A stretch of 64,000 nucleotides of DNA from NCBI GenBank assembly GCA_009777485.1, contig WRLT01000001.1, positions 372,001 through 436,000 of the forward strand. Direction: 5' to 3'. Below the pieces are notes generated by a model. That model was not told the DNA's origin. It saw only the letters and a list, made by a program, of their open reading frames with translations, and searched no databases. Positions 32,590 through 40,502 of the stretch are shown one piece after another. Source of the DNA: Bacillota bacterium. GTDB taxonomy: Bacteria; Bacillota; Clostridia; Christensenellales; Pumilibacteraceae. Made by a program: the position numbers and the translations under genes. Numbering within the stretch: position 1 is the stretch's first letter; each line of letters begins with the position of its first letter.

Positions 32590-33033
32590 TTAATATTTCC
32601 TTATTATTTGCAGTTCTTTGGGCTGCTGCGCTTGGTGGTTATGTTGACCGTCTTTATATACGCGCAGTTTTTTAATCATTTTGCGCCCTAATGAGTTTTT
32701 GGGCAGCATTCCGCGAATAGCTTCGTATACCGCGTCGTCTGATTTTTCTGCCATGTATTTTTTGTATTGCACTTCTTTAAGGCCGCCCATCCACAGCGTG
32801 TGGCGGCGTTTAAATTTTTGTTCCAGCTTTTTGCCTGTTAGGATAACCTTATCGGTGTTTAGAACGATTACAAAATCTCCCGTATCAACGTGCGGGGTAA
32901 AGGCGGGTTTGTTTTTGCCGCGCAATACAGACGCCACTTGGCTTGCCAGACGCCCTAGCGGCATACCCGCCGCGTCTACTACGTACCAGTCGCGCTGAAT
33001 GGTTTGATTATTTGCCATATAGGTTTTTGTCAT
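32590..33033 (-). CDS. rplM: 50S ribosomal protein L13
   Basis: 147 residues: [38 protein letters not shown], and [18 protein letters not shown]. First gene of rplM-rpsI. AAGGA precedes ATG 33033. The ~50-nt leader after the promoter (33084-33112) may hold an L13-type autoregulatory structure, but I could not confirm one. Confidence 0.97.
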   Translation of the reverse strand: MTKTYMANNQTIQRDWYVVDAAGMPLGRLASQVASVLRGKNKPAFTPHVDTGDFVIVLNTDKVILTGKKLEQKFKRRHTLWMGGLKEVQYKKYMAEKSDDAVYEAIRGMLPKNSLGRKMIKKLRVYKDGQHNHQAQQPKELQIIRKY

Positions 33034-33083
33034 AGTTTATATTTCCTTGTTGCATGTTTGTGCCGAAAAATTACAGCCTTATA

Positions 33084-33112
33084 ATTTTACATCATTATAG
33101 GCGCGCTGTCAA
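33084..33112 (-). promoter_or_regulatory. rplM-rpsI promoter
   Basis: TTGACA (33112-33107), 17-bp spacer, TAAAAT (33089-33084) on the minus strand. Confidence 0.75.
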
Positions 33113-33156
33113 GCGATTAACGCAAAGTTTTTTATGGGGTTTATAGTAAAGGCAGT

Positions 33157-34176
33157 CTAGCCGAAATCAAGAATTTTATCCATGTTGTACGGTAAGATGT
33201 TTTCGTTGGGAGTTAAGGCCTGCGCGCTGTATTCCGTCCAAACTTTTTCTAAATCCCACACGCCTTCTTGTTGGGTAAATAATAAAATGCGGTTAAACAT
33301 TCCGCCCACGCCTTGTGCATATACGCCGTTAAAATCAACCGTAATTGTGCACATCGACACAAAGCTAACCTCTTTATGGCTTTGTTGTTCTCCATGCCAT
33401 ACCGAATTAATAGCCATTTCTTGCGTGTAGCTTACATATACCGAACAAGCCGCAGTTTTTCCGTTTCCCATATCCGCCACGATATACAAACTGCTAAAAC
33501 TCAAATAATAGCCCGCTAAATTTTTGTTGTCATACATCGGGGAATAATGATTGTCAAGCTGCCGTACCTCGCTAACCTTTTTATTCCAAATGCCGTACTG
33601 CCATGTGCCGAATTGATATTCCGACGATGAAAAATACCACAAGCAAAAATTATCCAGCCTGCCATCGAAGATAAAGAATTCCCATATATAATTTACAGAC
33701 CAGTCCTCATTAAAGTAAATTTGATAAGATTGCCCTTTTATTCCTATTGCCGCAAGATAAGAAGGAGTGGCATTTATATACAGCCCTAAGTACTGTGCCC
33801 GTAAAGCTTCGGTAAAGCTTCCTTCTTGCAATACGGCCTGCATACATTGTAAAGCCGCTACATCGTATCGGTAAGAGTAGTAAGGGTTAAAAAGAAACCA
33901 GTCCAAATAATCAACGGCGTTGTATTCGCCGCTTAAAATCCGCTCTAAAATTAACTCGTTTTCGTCAGATATGTAGGCGGAAAAATCGGGTGCGCCGCTT
34001 AAATCAAAATCAAAATAAACGTTGTTTTTGCCTGCTGAAAACAGCCCTTGCGGTATTTCTAAATCGGCGGAGGGCTGCGCACTGTTTTGGCTTGTATCAA
34101 AATCTGCAAAAACCGACACGAAAAGCGTTGTTACAAGCATTATTAAAATTGCTAATCCCAGTAAAAATTTTTTCAT
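33157..34176 (-). CDS. Secreted protein of unknown function
   Basis: The protein has 339 residues from ATG 34176, with AAAGGAGGTG upstream. The signal peptide MKKFLLGLAILIMLVTTLFV ends in an FAD-type cleavage site without a lipobox Cys. The mature part is Tyr/Trp-rich and probably a beta-sandwich (LDWFLFNPYYSYRYD, YFSSSEYQFGTWQYG), with a C-terminal WDLEKVWTEYSAQ segment. No enzyme motif. The upstream rplM promoter is separate (opposite end). Family not recognised. Confidence 0.7.
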   Translation of the reverse strand: MKKFLLGLAILIMLVTTLFVSVFADFDTSQNSAQPSADLEIPQGLFSAGKNNVYFDFDLSGAPDFSAYISDENELILERILSGEYNAVDYLDWFLFNPYYSYRYDVAALQCMQAVLQEGSFTEALRAQYLGLYINATPSYLAAIGIKGQSYQIYFNEDWSVNYIWEFFIFDGRLDNFCLWYFSSSEYQFGTWQYGIWNKKVSEVRQLDNHYSPMYDNKNLAGYYLSFSSLYIVADMGNGKTAACSVYVSYTQEMAINSVWHGEQQSHKEVSFVSMCTITVDFNGVYAQGVGGMFNRILLFTQQEGVWDLEKVWTEYSAQALTPNENILPYNMDKILDFG

Positions 34177-34284
34177 GCGCCTACACCTCCTTTTTAAGGG
34201 TAACAAAAAAAGACCTGCTTGTCAATATGTTTGGGGGAAATTTTTTATGGGGTTTGTTTTAATTCTTTCTGATTTTGGGTATAT

Positions 34285-34418
34285 GCTTTTCTTTCCACCC
34301 CGTCTGCTGACGCGTCAATGGGTCGTTCGTTCCTCACTCCCCGCTTTGGCTAAAAACACGGTGTGTTTTTGCGGCTAAAGCCGCCGCGTCGCGCCTGCAA
34401 GAGGGGAATTTTTTGCGG
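34285..34418. repeat. Dispersed palindromic repeat, family B copy 2
   Basis: First unit CTTTCCACCCCGTCTGCTGA, then a divergent middle, then the second unit CGGTGTGTTTTTGCGGC ... GAGGGGAATTTTTT almost identical to copy 1. Next to it (34440-34470) a 14-bp tandem repeat ATTCTCCATTATCC. Confidence 0.65.
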
Positions 34419-34471
34419 CTGTTTAATTGAATTCGCCGTAATTCTCCATTATCCATTCTCCATTATCCATT

Positions 34472-34508
34472 AAAAAAGGGGCTGCCCTTTTTTTAAAGGG
34501 AAGCCCCT
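34472..34508 (-). terminator. Intrinsic terminator of the 34.5-36.3 kb lipoprotein gene
   Basis: On the minus strand GGGGCTTCCCTTT...AAAGGGCAGCCCC followed by TTTTTT. Confidence 0.8.
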
Positions 34509-34515
34509 GAGATAA

Positions 34516-36264
34516 TTAGCCGTGATCGTGGTTTTCTTCGTCGCGGATGAGTTCTCTGCCGTCTTTGAAGGCTTCTAGCTCTTCCTCGTCGGGCTGGTCG
34601 TCTTCTGAAAGCGTGCCTACCATAAACGGTAGTGAGCCTGCGCGGCGTAAGTTTACAAAGTGTGCGTAGCCGCCGTCGCGGGTGAACTCGTCAAAGATTG
34701 CAAAGAATACTAAATGGTCTGCAACAACCGCCGCCGTGATGCCTGCGCGGACTACCATTTTTTCGTCGGTAAGCAGTTGGCGGCCGCCGTCTTCTTTATC
34801 TTCGAAGGGCGTAAAGATGTGCGTGCGGTAAATGGCCGAACCCTCTAAAAAGTATAAGTAGCCTTCCTCGACAAACAGCATCTCGACGGTGGAATCATAA
34901 ATCAGTACGCCGTCGCGGTATGCGGTGTCTATTGCCGAATGCAAATATACGCCGTCGCCCGAAATGCCCAGCATGTACGCGCCGTTGTGCCGTTCGTCTC
35001 CGAAGAAGTAACGCGCGGAGTAATCGTCGTAATTAAGCAAGGTGTATGCGTCGCCGCTGAACTGTGCGCGGACGGGGCGGTTGGCGGCACTTTGACGGTC
35101 TTCGTATTCGCGGTAGGTAAGGCTGTCGGGGACTTTTTGGATACGGGTTTGGCGTGAGGCGTTGCGCGCTTGTGTTGCGTGCGGAACTACCATTAGTAAA
35201 TCGTGCAGGTTGGTAAAGCGTGCAATGGTTTCGCCGCCGCTGCCGGAGGCGGTGTAAAACAATAAGCCGTCGCGCACGTCTTCGATACGCGTTTCGTTGT
35301 TGGTATCGTGAAAGCTAAAACCCTCCGAACCGTCGGGGCGGCAGATTTCGATGGTGTTGCCTGCGCGGTTATCCTCGGCGGTAGAACGTGTATAAAATAC
35401 GTAATCCTCTAAGCCGACGCGCGTAGAGGTTTTATCGTAGACGGGGCGTGCGGGCAGATAGACTTGCTCGGCCTCTTGGGTGAGGTAAACGGGGTTAAAA
35501 ATCTTTCTGTCGCGTGTGCGCACCGAAACTAAATCTAGTGTGCCGTTTTCGTTTTCGTAGGCGCAAACCAAAAATACGCTGTCGCCCATTTTGTAAAAGC
35601 TGTACGGCAGGTGCGCCGACGCCCCGCGCGTAGTGAATATGCGGCGCGCGTTGCGTCCGTCTAAGCGCATTTGGATAAAGTCGGTGCGCTCGGTTTGCAC
35701 GGCGCCTTGACGGTTGCGCTCGTTGTTGGGTGAGGCAAAATAAATGTAATCGTCGTAGATGAATATGCCGCCTTGTGCATAGCCGCTTGTGCCCGCTGTT
35801 ACCGGAACGATTTTTTCGTTTAACACCCAGTCGATTTCTTCGTCTACTTCGGGGTCGTTAAATCTGTTTTGCACCTCAAAGGTGAAGTCGTACAGAAGTT
35901 CGGAATTACTAGACGTCATTTTAGCAAGGTTGGGAGTGGGCAGGTCGCGCTCTTTTGTCCATGTAGATAACGCGCCGTTTGCACCGGGAGATTTTTGTCC
36001 GAAAAGCTCGGCGCGGTAAATGCCGCCCTTTACTACTTCGCCGAAACGGTTTTGGCGGCCGTCTTCGTCTAAGTAGCCGCGCGTACCGTTAATAAAGTAT
36101 ACGTAGTTTCCGTACTGCACTGCCATGCTGCCGTTGTTTTGAACCGCAAAATCAAAATCCGTTTGCGGGTTGTTTATGTTTACGCGCGGCAAGCCCGAAC
36201 AGCCCGCCAAAAATACTACGGCGGCTAAGACTAGACAAATTGCGCAAATAATCTTTTTCTTCAT
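34516..36264 (-). CDS. Large lipoprotein with repeated beta (propeller-like) segments
   Basis: The protein has 582 residues from ATG 36264 with GGAGAAA upstream. Lipobox VFLAGC (Cys22). The mature part has repeated strands of the form GNYVYFINGTRGY, DDYIYFASPNN, DYVFYTRSTAED, DGLLFYTASG and EGYLYFLEGSAIY, about 40-60 residues apart, as in DUF5050-type beta-propellers. An acidic C-terminus (EDDQPDEEELEAF, EENHDHG) ends in His residues. Surface-anchored; ligand unknown. The gene is monocistronic, with a terminator directly downstream. Confidence 0.75.
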   Translation of the reverse strand: MKKKIICAICLVLAAVVFLAGCSGLPRVNINNPQTDFDFAVQNNGSMAVQYGNYVYFINGTRGYLDEDGRQNRFGEVVKGGIYRAELFGQKSPGANGALSTWTKERDLPTPNLAKMTSSNSELLYDFTFEVQNRFNDPEVDEEIDWVLNEKIVPVTAGTSGYAQGGIFIYDDYIYFASPNNERNRQGAVQTERTDFIQMRLDGRNARRIFTTRGASAHLPYSFYKMGDSVFLVCAYENENGTLDLVSVRTRDRKIFNPVYLTQEAEQVYLPARPVYDKTSTRVGLEDYVFYTRSTAEDNRAGNTIEICRPDGSEGFSFHDTNNETRIEDVRDGLLFYTASGSGGETIARFTNLHDLLMVVPHATQARNASRQTRIQKVPDSLTYREYEDRQSAANRPVRAQFSGDAYTLLNYDDYSARYFFGDERHNGAYMLGISGDGVYLHSAIDTAYRDGVLIYDSTVEMLFVEEGYLYFLEGSAIYRTHIFTPFEDKEDGGRQLLTDEKMVVRAGITAAVVADHLVFFAIFDEFTRDGGYAHFVNLRRAGSLPFMVGTLSEDDQPDEEELEAFKDGRELIRDEENHDHG

Positions 36265-36405
36265 GTAACTGTTTCTCCAAAGCTTAGAAAATAGCAAAAA
36301 ATTTCCGAAATTGCAATTCGGAATTATAAGTATATAAGATTTTTACCCGTATGTCAAATATTTAAACAAACAATTCGTATAACTTACAAGCACAATCTTT
36401 GCGCC

Positions 36406-36633
36406 TTAGTCTTCTCTCCCCGTAAGATAATCTAGCGATACATCAAAAAAATCTGCTAACGATATCAAAACATGCACGCTAGGAGTCGCCGCGCCCGTTT
36501 CATATTTTGCAATTGTAGACTTATCTATGTTTAATAACGCTGCCGCTTGTATCTGCGTCAGCCCTTTTTCGCCGCGTAATTCTTTTATACGCGTTGAAAT
36601 AGATAAATTGAGTGCTGTTGATTTCATACTCAT
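36406..36633 (-). CDS. XRE-family HTH regulator
   Basis: 75 residues. Classic helix-turn-helix: ISTRIKELRGEKGLTQIQAA, ALLNIDKSTIAKYETGAATP, then LISLADFFDVSLDYLTGRED. Repressor-like and short, without a sensor domain. Divergent from the 36713 gene, with two ATTCTGA-type operators in between, so it likely represses that gene and itself. Confidence 0.9.
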   Translation of the reverse strand: MSMKSTALNLSISTRIKELRGEKGLTQIQAAALLNIDKSTIAKYETGAATPSVHVLISLADFFDVSLDYLTGRED

Positions 36634-36639
36634 ATATAC

Positions 36640-36696
36640 TTGACATTCTGACAGAAATTCAGTATGATGGGTATTATTCTGAATATAATTCAGAAT
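36640..36696. promoter_or_regulatory. Promoter and two operators of the XRE module
   Basis: Plus-strand promoter TTGACA (36640-36645), 17-bp spacer, TATGAT (36663-36668). The spacer holds ATTCTGACAGAAATTCAG; downstream lies the perfect 21-bp palindrome of ATTCTGAAT/ATTCAGAAT (36676-36696) around a TATAAT. Both are placed to block transcription. Confidence 0.7.
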
Positions 36697-36712
36697 TTAC
36701 GGAATATTGAAA

Positions 36713-36973
36713 ATGGATATTATCGACACAATTTTAAACATGATACGCAAAACCCGTCCCTTTTTAATGCTTTCATATGATACGGAGGAGTTTGACAAAA
36801 ACCCCGAAACTTATCCGTATCCTAAATTAGTAGACGCAACGGCTATAAAAGACGAAATGCTTTCTTTTTTGTTGACTATTGTTCAAGATACGGTATCTGT
36901 TTTAAATGCCAGTCTTTCGGATACCGAAACTATTGCCCTGCTTCGTTCCGTAATAGAAAAAGCTGGGCTTTAA
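36713..36973 (+). CDS. Small hypothetical protein divergent from the XRE regulator
   Basis: 86 residues from ATG 36713 (a TTG at 36707 is in frame but has no better ribosome site). Helical, acidic, no membrane segment: MDIIDTILNMIRKTRPFLML and LSFLLTIVQDTVSVLNASLS. Not recognised. The operators in front of it show that it is the target of the XRE regulator. Confidence 0.65.
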   Translation: MDIIDTILNMIRKTRPFLMLSYDTEEFDKNPETYPYPKLVDATAIKDEMLSFLLTIVQDTVSVLNASLSDTETIALLRSVIEKAGL

Positions 36974-37036
36974 TGCAAACAAATTTCAGTAAAACGCTTG
37001 CAAAAGATTTTTAGCTGTGTTATTATATTTAAGCGT

Positions 37037-37111
37037 TCCCCGATAGCTCAGCGGTAGAGCACTCGGCTGTTAACCGATAGGTCGCTGGTTCAAATCCAGC
37101 TCGGGGAGCCA
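37037..37111 (+). tRNA. tRNA-Asn (GTT)
   Basis: The acceptor stem TCCCCGA/TCGGGGA, D-arm AGCTCAGCGGTAGAGC, anticodon loop CTGTTAA with GTT, T-arm CTGGTTCAAATCCAG and an encoded CCA (37109-37111) all fold correctly. One base (G) as discriminator. Confidence 0.97.
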
Positions 37112-37150
37112 GAAAAGTGTATAGATTTCAGAGAAATCTATACACTTTTC
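37112..37150 (+). terminator. Perfect 18-bp hairpin after tRNA-Asn
   Basis: Arms 37112-37129 and 37133-37150 pair perfectly around the loop AGA; followed by AATTATATTTTTCC. Directly abuts the CCA end. Confidence 0.7.
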
Positions 37151-37240
37151 AATTATATTTTTCCTACGGAAAAGTGAGATTGACTGGCGTCAATGATATT
37201 CGGGCAAGCCCGAATGATATTGCGACAGTCGTCGCAGTGG
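37142..37240. repeat. Cluster of small hairpins between tRNA-Asn and uppP
   Basis: CACTTTTC/GAAAAGTG inverted repeat, ATTCGGGC-AA-GCCCGAAT (37198-37215) and TGCGAC-AGTC-GTCGCA (37221-37236) in series. It looks like a small palindromic mobile repeat. Confidence 0.45.
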
Positions 37241-37296
37241 CGGTTTGAGGCAAATATAATATCATTATTTGGGGGGAAGGGTCATAGTAATAAACT

Positions 37297-38067
37297 ATGA
37301 GTGGCTTGGATGCTTTTATTTTGGGAATTGTGCAAGGGCTTACCGAATTTTTGCCGATAAGTTCTAGCGGGCATTTAATTTTAACGGGCAAGCTGTTGGG
37401 TGTGGCGCATATGCCGTTGGCGTTTGAGTTGGTTACGCATTTGGCTACGCTTTTGGCGGTAGTTATGGTGCTGCGCAAGCCGCTTTTTGCGCTAATAAAG
37501 AGGCCGTTTCAGAAAAAAACTGCGCTGCTGCTGACGGCTACGGTGCCTACCGTGTTAATCTTTTTATTGTTTCAGTCGGTTTTTAAGGCCTCGTTTGACG
37601 GGCGTTACTTGTTGTACTGCTTTGGGTTTACCGCCTTATTGATTATTGCGGCAAGTGCGGTGCGCCGTAAAAATCCCAAAACTCTGCCTGGCTTTTTAGA
37701 TGCGGCACTGATAGGCGTAGCGCAAGGGCTTGCGGGCTTTCCGGGGATTTCGCGCAGCGGCGCGACGATTTGCACGGCGCGCCTTACGGGTACGGACAAA
37801 AAGGAATCGGCGGAGTTTTCGTTTTTGTTGGGCATTCCGATTATACTGGGTTCTTTTTTGTGGGAGTTGTTCGGCGGCGGTTCTTTTGGCAACGTTGCAC
37901 CTCTCCCCTTAGTTATCGGATTTTTTACCGCATTTATTGTCGGCTTTTTTTGCGCGGTGTTTATGCTGCGTTTTATTGCCAAAGGCAATATGACGGGCTT
38001 TGCCGCTTATCTTTGTATTTTAACGCTGTTTTTAATAGTGGATAAATTTGCTTTGCACCTGTTTTAA
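37297..38067 (+). CDS. uppP: Undecaprenyl-diphosphatase
   Basis: UppP (BacA) recycles undecaprenyl pyrophosphate to the monophosphate carrier for cell-wall synthesis. 256 residues, eight or so membrane segments. The two signature motifs are present: LTEFLPISSSGHLIL near the N-terminus and GFPGISRSGATI in the middle, with the catalytic Glu, Ser and Arg. A high level also gives bacitracin tolerance in other species. Confidence 0.95.
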   Translation: MSGLDAFILGIVQGLTEFLPISSSGHLILTGKLLGVAHMPLAFELVTHLATLLAVVMVLRKPLFALIKRPFQKKTALLLTATVPTVLIFLLFQSVFKASFDGRYLLYCFGFTALLIIAASAVRRKNPKTLPGFLDAALIGVAQGLAGFPGISRSGATICTARLTGTDKKESAEFSFLLGIPIILGSFLWELFGGGSFGNVAPLPLVIGFFTAFIVGFFCAVFMLRFIAKGNMTGFAAYLCILTLFLIVDKFALHLF

Positions 38068-38110
38068 GGGGCGGGCATAGAATGGTAGTGTTGGCATGGG
38101 GCGTTTCGAA

Positions 38111-38203
38111 ATTTTCACCCCGTCTGCTGTGGGGGATAGGCTTTTCTTTCCACCCCGTCTGCTGCGCAGCCACCCCTCAAAGAGGGGAATTTTTCTGCGG
38201 GTT
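38111..38203. repeat. Dispersed palindromic repeat, family B copy 3
   Basis: Contains CACCCCGTCTGCTG twice; the second copy runs into GCGCAGCCACCCC and TCAAAGAGGGGAATTTTT, as in copy 1. A CCCCTC/GAGGGG hairpin is inside. Confidence 0.65.
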
Positions 38204-38265
38204 ATATTAAGTACGAAATAAAGACACGGTTGCCGTGAATGGTAAAACAAAGGAGAATGGAATTT

Positions 38266-38505
38266 ATGAGTGCGGAAGAAAGACAAGAGGTGCAAACACA
38301 CGGACACGGACACGATTGCGGAAGGCGGATTGAACAGTATTGCCGTCCGCATTGCGAATGCCGCTGTCATTTTGGGGTTGATTTTGGGTTTGGGCATAAG
38401 CACTGCCATAAAGAGGAACGGCGCGAATGTGAACGGCGGCCGTGCTACGGCTTTTTTTTAAACCGTCCGCGCGGCTTTTGGGACTGCTGCGATTGGTGGT
38501 GGTGA
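38266..38505 (+). CDS. Small His/Cys-rich protein
   Basis: 79 residues from ATG 38266 (AAAGGAG upstream; an ATG at 38257 is too close to it). N-terminal THGHGHDCGRR, then CRPHCECRCHFG, FGHKHCHKEERRECERR and a hydrophobic end GFWDCCDWWW. About a quarter of the residues are His or Cys, so metal binding or a disulphide-linked coat role is likely. No known family. It is followed by a terminator-like hairpin and the Pho-box region. Confidence 0.65.
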   Translation: MSAEERQEVQTHGHGHDCGRRIEQYCRPHCECRCHFGVDFGFGHKHCHKEERRECERRPCYGFFLNRPRGFWDCCDWWW

Positions 38506-38513
38506 AAAAAAGC

Positions 38514-38540
38514 TTTACAAAACTTTACACTCCCTTTACA
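38514..38540 (+). promoter_or_regulatory. Pho-box-like TTTACA direct repeats
   Basis: TTTACA at 38514, 38524 and 38535, i.e. 10 and 11 bp apart on one helix face, as for PhoP-type response regulators. They end 10 bp before the possible -35 of the pst promoter. Confidence 0.55.
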
Positions 38541-38578
38541 AAGCCTTACTGAACAGTAAGGCTTTTTTTTGTTATAAT
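38540..38578 (+). promoter_or_regulatory. Terminator hairpin overlapping the pst promoter
   Basis: AAAGCCTTACTGAACAGTAAGGCTTTTTTTT (split here as AAAGCCTTACTG / AACAGTAAGGCTT + T-run) at 38540-38570 ends transcription of the His/Cys gene. The loop also holds TGAACA (38550-38555), 17 bp from TATAAT (38573-38578), which may be the pst promoter. Confidence 0.6.
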
Positions 38579-38670
38579 GAAGCTGTAAGTGCGAATGCTT
38601 TCCACTCACGCTTACAGCTTCTAAAAAAAGCATTAAAAAACAAAAAAACAAAAAACAAGGAGAAAGAAAC

Positions 38671-39546
38671 ATGAAAAAGAAGATTGCAGGTTTATTATCG
38701 TTATGCTTAGCCGTTGTGCTGGGCGCAGTAGTGCTAACGGGCTGCGGCGCGGGCTTTGACCCTGAAAAGCCGATAGCGGTAGTGGTAAGAGAAACCGCAA
38801 GCGGTACAAGAGGCGCGTTTATGGAAATAATCGGGCTTACCGGCAAAGACGACCCTACGGGCGTTATTACCGCTCCTGGAACGCCGCAGGTATTGGCTGA
38901 GGTTAGAGGAAATCCTCAAGCTATCGCTTATGAAAGCTTAGGTTATGTAACCAGCGAAGTTAAAAAGCTGAAAATCAACGGCGTTGAGGCGACGGTTGCC
39001 AACATTATTAACAACACCTACCCTATTGCGCGTCCGCTTAGCGTAGTGTATCTGCCCGCGACGCTGGATAATCCTTTGTTCGCTGCGTTTCATACGTTTT
39101 TGTTGTCTAGCGAGGCGCAAGTAGTTATCCGCGACATGGGTTATGTAGACGTAAACAACGCAAACGCCACAGCGTATGCAAAACCTCCGCTTTCGGGAGG
39201 CACTATCAATATCAGCGGTTCTACTACCGTTCAACCGCTTATGGATGTGCTGGCTGAAATGTTTGAAGACCTTCACAGCGGCGTAACCGTTGTTGTAGCC
39301 GGCGGCGGCAGTGGAACAGGACGCACGCAAGCACAAAACGGCACTAGCAATTTTGGCATGATAAGCAATGAGTTTGAAACAGGCGGCACTACCGAAGGGT
39401 TAGAATTTACTATGGTAGGCGGCGACGGTATAGCGGTTATTGTAAACACCAAAAATACGTATGACAACTTAACCTTAGCTCAGTTAAAAAACATTTACGA
39501 CAGAGATGCAGAAAATCGGATTACCAAATGGGCCGACCTTGCATGA
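38671..39546 (+). CDS. pstS: PstS-like phosphate-binding lipoprotein, circularly permuted order
   Basis: The phosphate-binding component of the Pst ABC transporter, a lipoprotein (LTGC, Cys25). The two lobes come in swapped order: residues ~34-170 have VVVRETASGTRGAF, KINGVEATVANIINNTYPIA and VIRDMGYV, which form the C-terminal half of ordinary PstS. Residues ~174-291 have INISGSTTVQPLMDV, VAGGGSGTGRTQAQNG and LTLAQLKNIYDRDAENRITK, which form the N-terminal half. The protein stops at KWADLA, where ordinary PstS would continue into the RExxSGTR segment. I recall this layout in other Clostridia. First gene of the pst operon; AAGGAG precedes the ATG. Confidence 0.85.
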   Translation: MKKKIAGLLSLCLAVVLGAVVLTGCGAGFDPEKPIAVVVRETASGTRGAFMEIIGLTGKDDPTGVITAPGTPQVLAEVRGNPQAIAYESLGYVTSEVKKLKINGVEATVANIINNTYPIARPLSVVYLPATLDNPLFAAFHTFLLSSEAQVVIRDMGYVDVNNANATAYAKPPLSGGTINISGSTTVQPLMDVLAEMFEDLHSGVTVVVAGGGSGTGRTQAQNGTSNFGMISNEFETGGTTEGLEFTMVGGDGIAVIVNTKNTYDNLTLAQLKNIYDRDAENRITKWADLA

Positions 39547-39557
39547 GGAATTAAACC

Positions 39558-40502
39558 GTGATACGACCGTTTTATAGGTTTATACGCGCACGCGAAAAGC
39601 TGATGAAGGTATTATTTTTACTTTCATCAGTTTTTGCGGTTCTTGCGCTGTTGGTAATCTTTTTATTTTTAATGATGCGCGGCATACCGTCTATTGCCAA
39701 CATCGGATTTTTTAGATTTGTGTTTGGTACGCGGTGGAGTGTTTCCGACCCTAATAATCAGTCATTCGGCATACTGCCTATGATTGTGGGTTCTATTTAC
39801 GTTACCGCGCTTGCTACCCTAATCGGCGTTACCATAGGCTTGTTTACGGCGGTGTTTTTGTATAAATTCTGTCCGAAAAAAATTGCTAAGGGGGTACGTC
39901 AGCTGATTAACCTGCTAGCGGGTATTCCTTCGGTGGTGTACGGGCTGTTCGGGGTTATGGTGATTGTTCCGTTTTTACGCAACAATGTATCCTCTAACGG
40001 CATGGGGCACGGGGTTTTGGCGGCGTCTATCATTTTGGCGATTATGATTTTGCCTACTATTGTAAGCATTACCCTAGACGCGCTGCACGCCGCGCCCGAA
40101 CACTACTATGAGGGCGCGCTGGCGTTGGGTGCAAGTAAAGAACGCGCGGTTTTCGGTGTTATGCTGCCTAGTGCTAAAAGCGGTGTTTTTGCTGCCGTTG
40201 TGTTGGCGGTGGGGCGCGCTATCGGCGAAACGATGGCCGTTATTATGGTAATCGGCGGAAGTCCCGAAATGCCTAACGGCAGCTTGTTTCAAAGCATACG
40301 CACGCTAACGGCAAACATCGCGCTGGGCGCTATGGAGGCTACGGGCAGCATACTGGACGCTATGATTGCAACGGGCGTTATTTTGTTTGTATTTACGCTG
40401 TTTATTAACGTGGGCTTTAATTTAATTAAAAACAAGAAAAAGAAACCGAACAAAAAGAAAAAGCCCGATAAGGAGGAGGAAGCAACAGATGAAGTCGGCT
40501 GA
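39558..40502 (+). CDS. pstC: Phosphate ABC transporter permease PstC
   Basis: 314 residues, six membrane segments; starts at GTG 39558 with GAGGA upstream. The permease EAA-type loop is YYEGALALGASKERAVFGVML, and GIPSVVYGLFGV is typical of PstC/PstA. A very basic C-terminal tail (KNKKKKPNKKKKPDKEEE) is longer than usual. Overlaps pstA by 14 bases. Confidence 0.93.
   Translation: MIRPFYRFIRAREKLMKVLFLLSSVFAVLALLVIFLFLMMRGIPSIANIGFFRFVFGTRWSVSDPNNQSFGILPMIVGSIYVTALATLIGVTIGLFTAVFLYKFCPKKIAKGVRQLINLLAGIPSVVYGLFGVMVIVPFLRNNVSSNGMGHGVLAASIILAIMILPTIVSITLDALHAAPEHYYEGALALGASKERAVFGVMLPSAKSGVFAAVVLAVGRAIGETMAVIMVIGGSPEMPNGSLFQSIRTLTANIALGAMEATGSILDAMIATGVILFVFTLFINVGFNLIKNKKKKPNKKKKPDKEEEATDEVG

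Noticed and set aside
33034-33083. L13 leader riboregulator before rplM
   Set aside because: The leader is only ~50 nt and I could not fold a convincing conserved structure by eye.
34440-34470. 14-bp tandem repeat (ATTCTCCATTATCC) as a CRISPR start
   Set aside because: Only two direct copies without spacers; no array or cas gene anywhere in the window.
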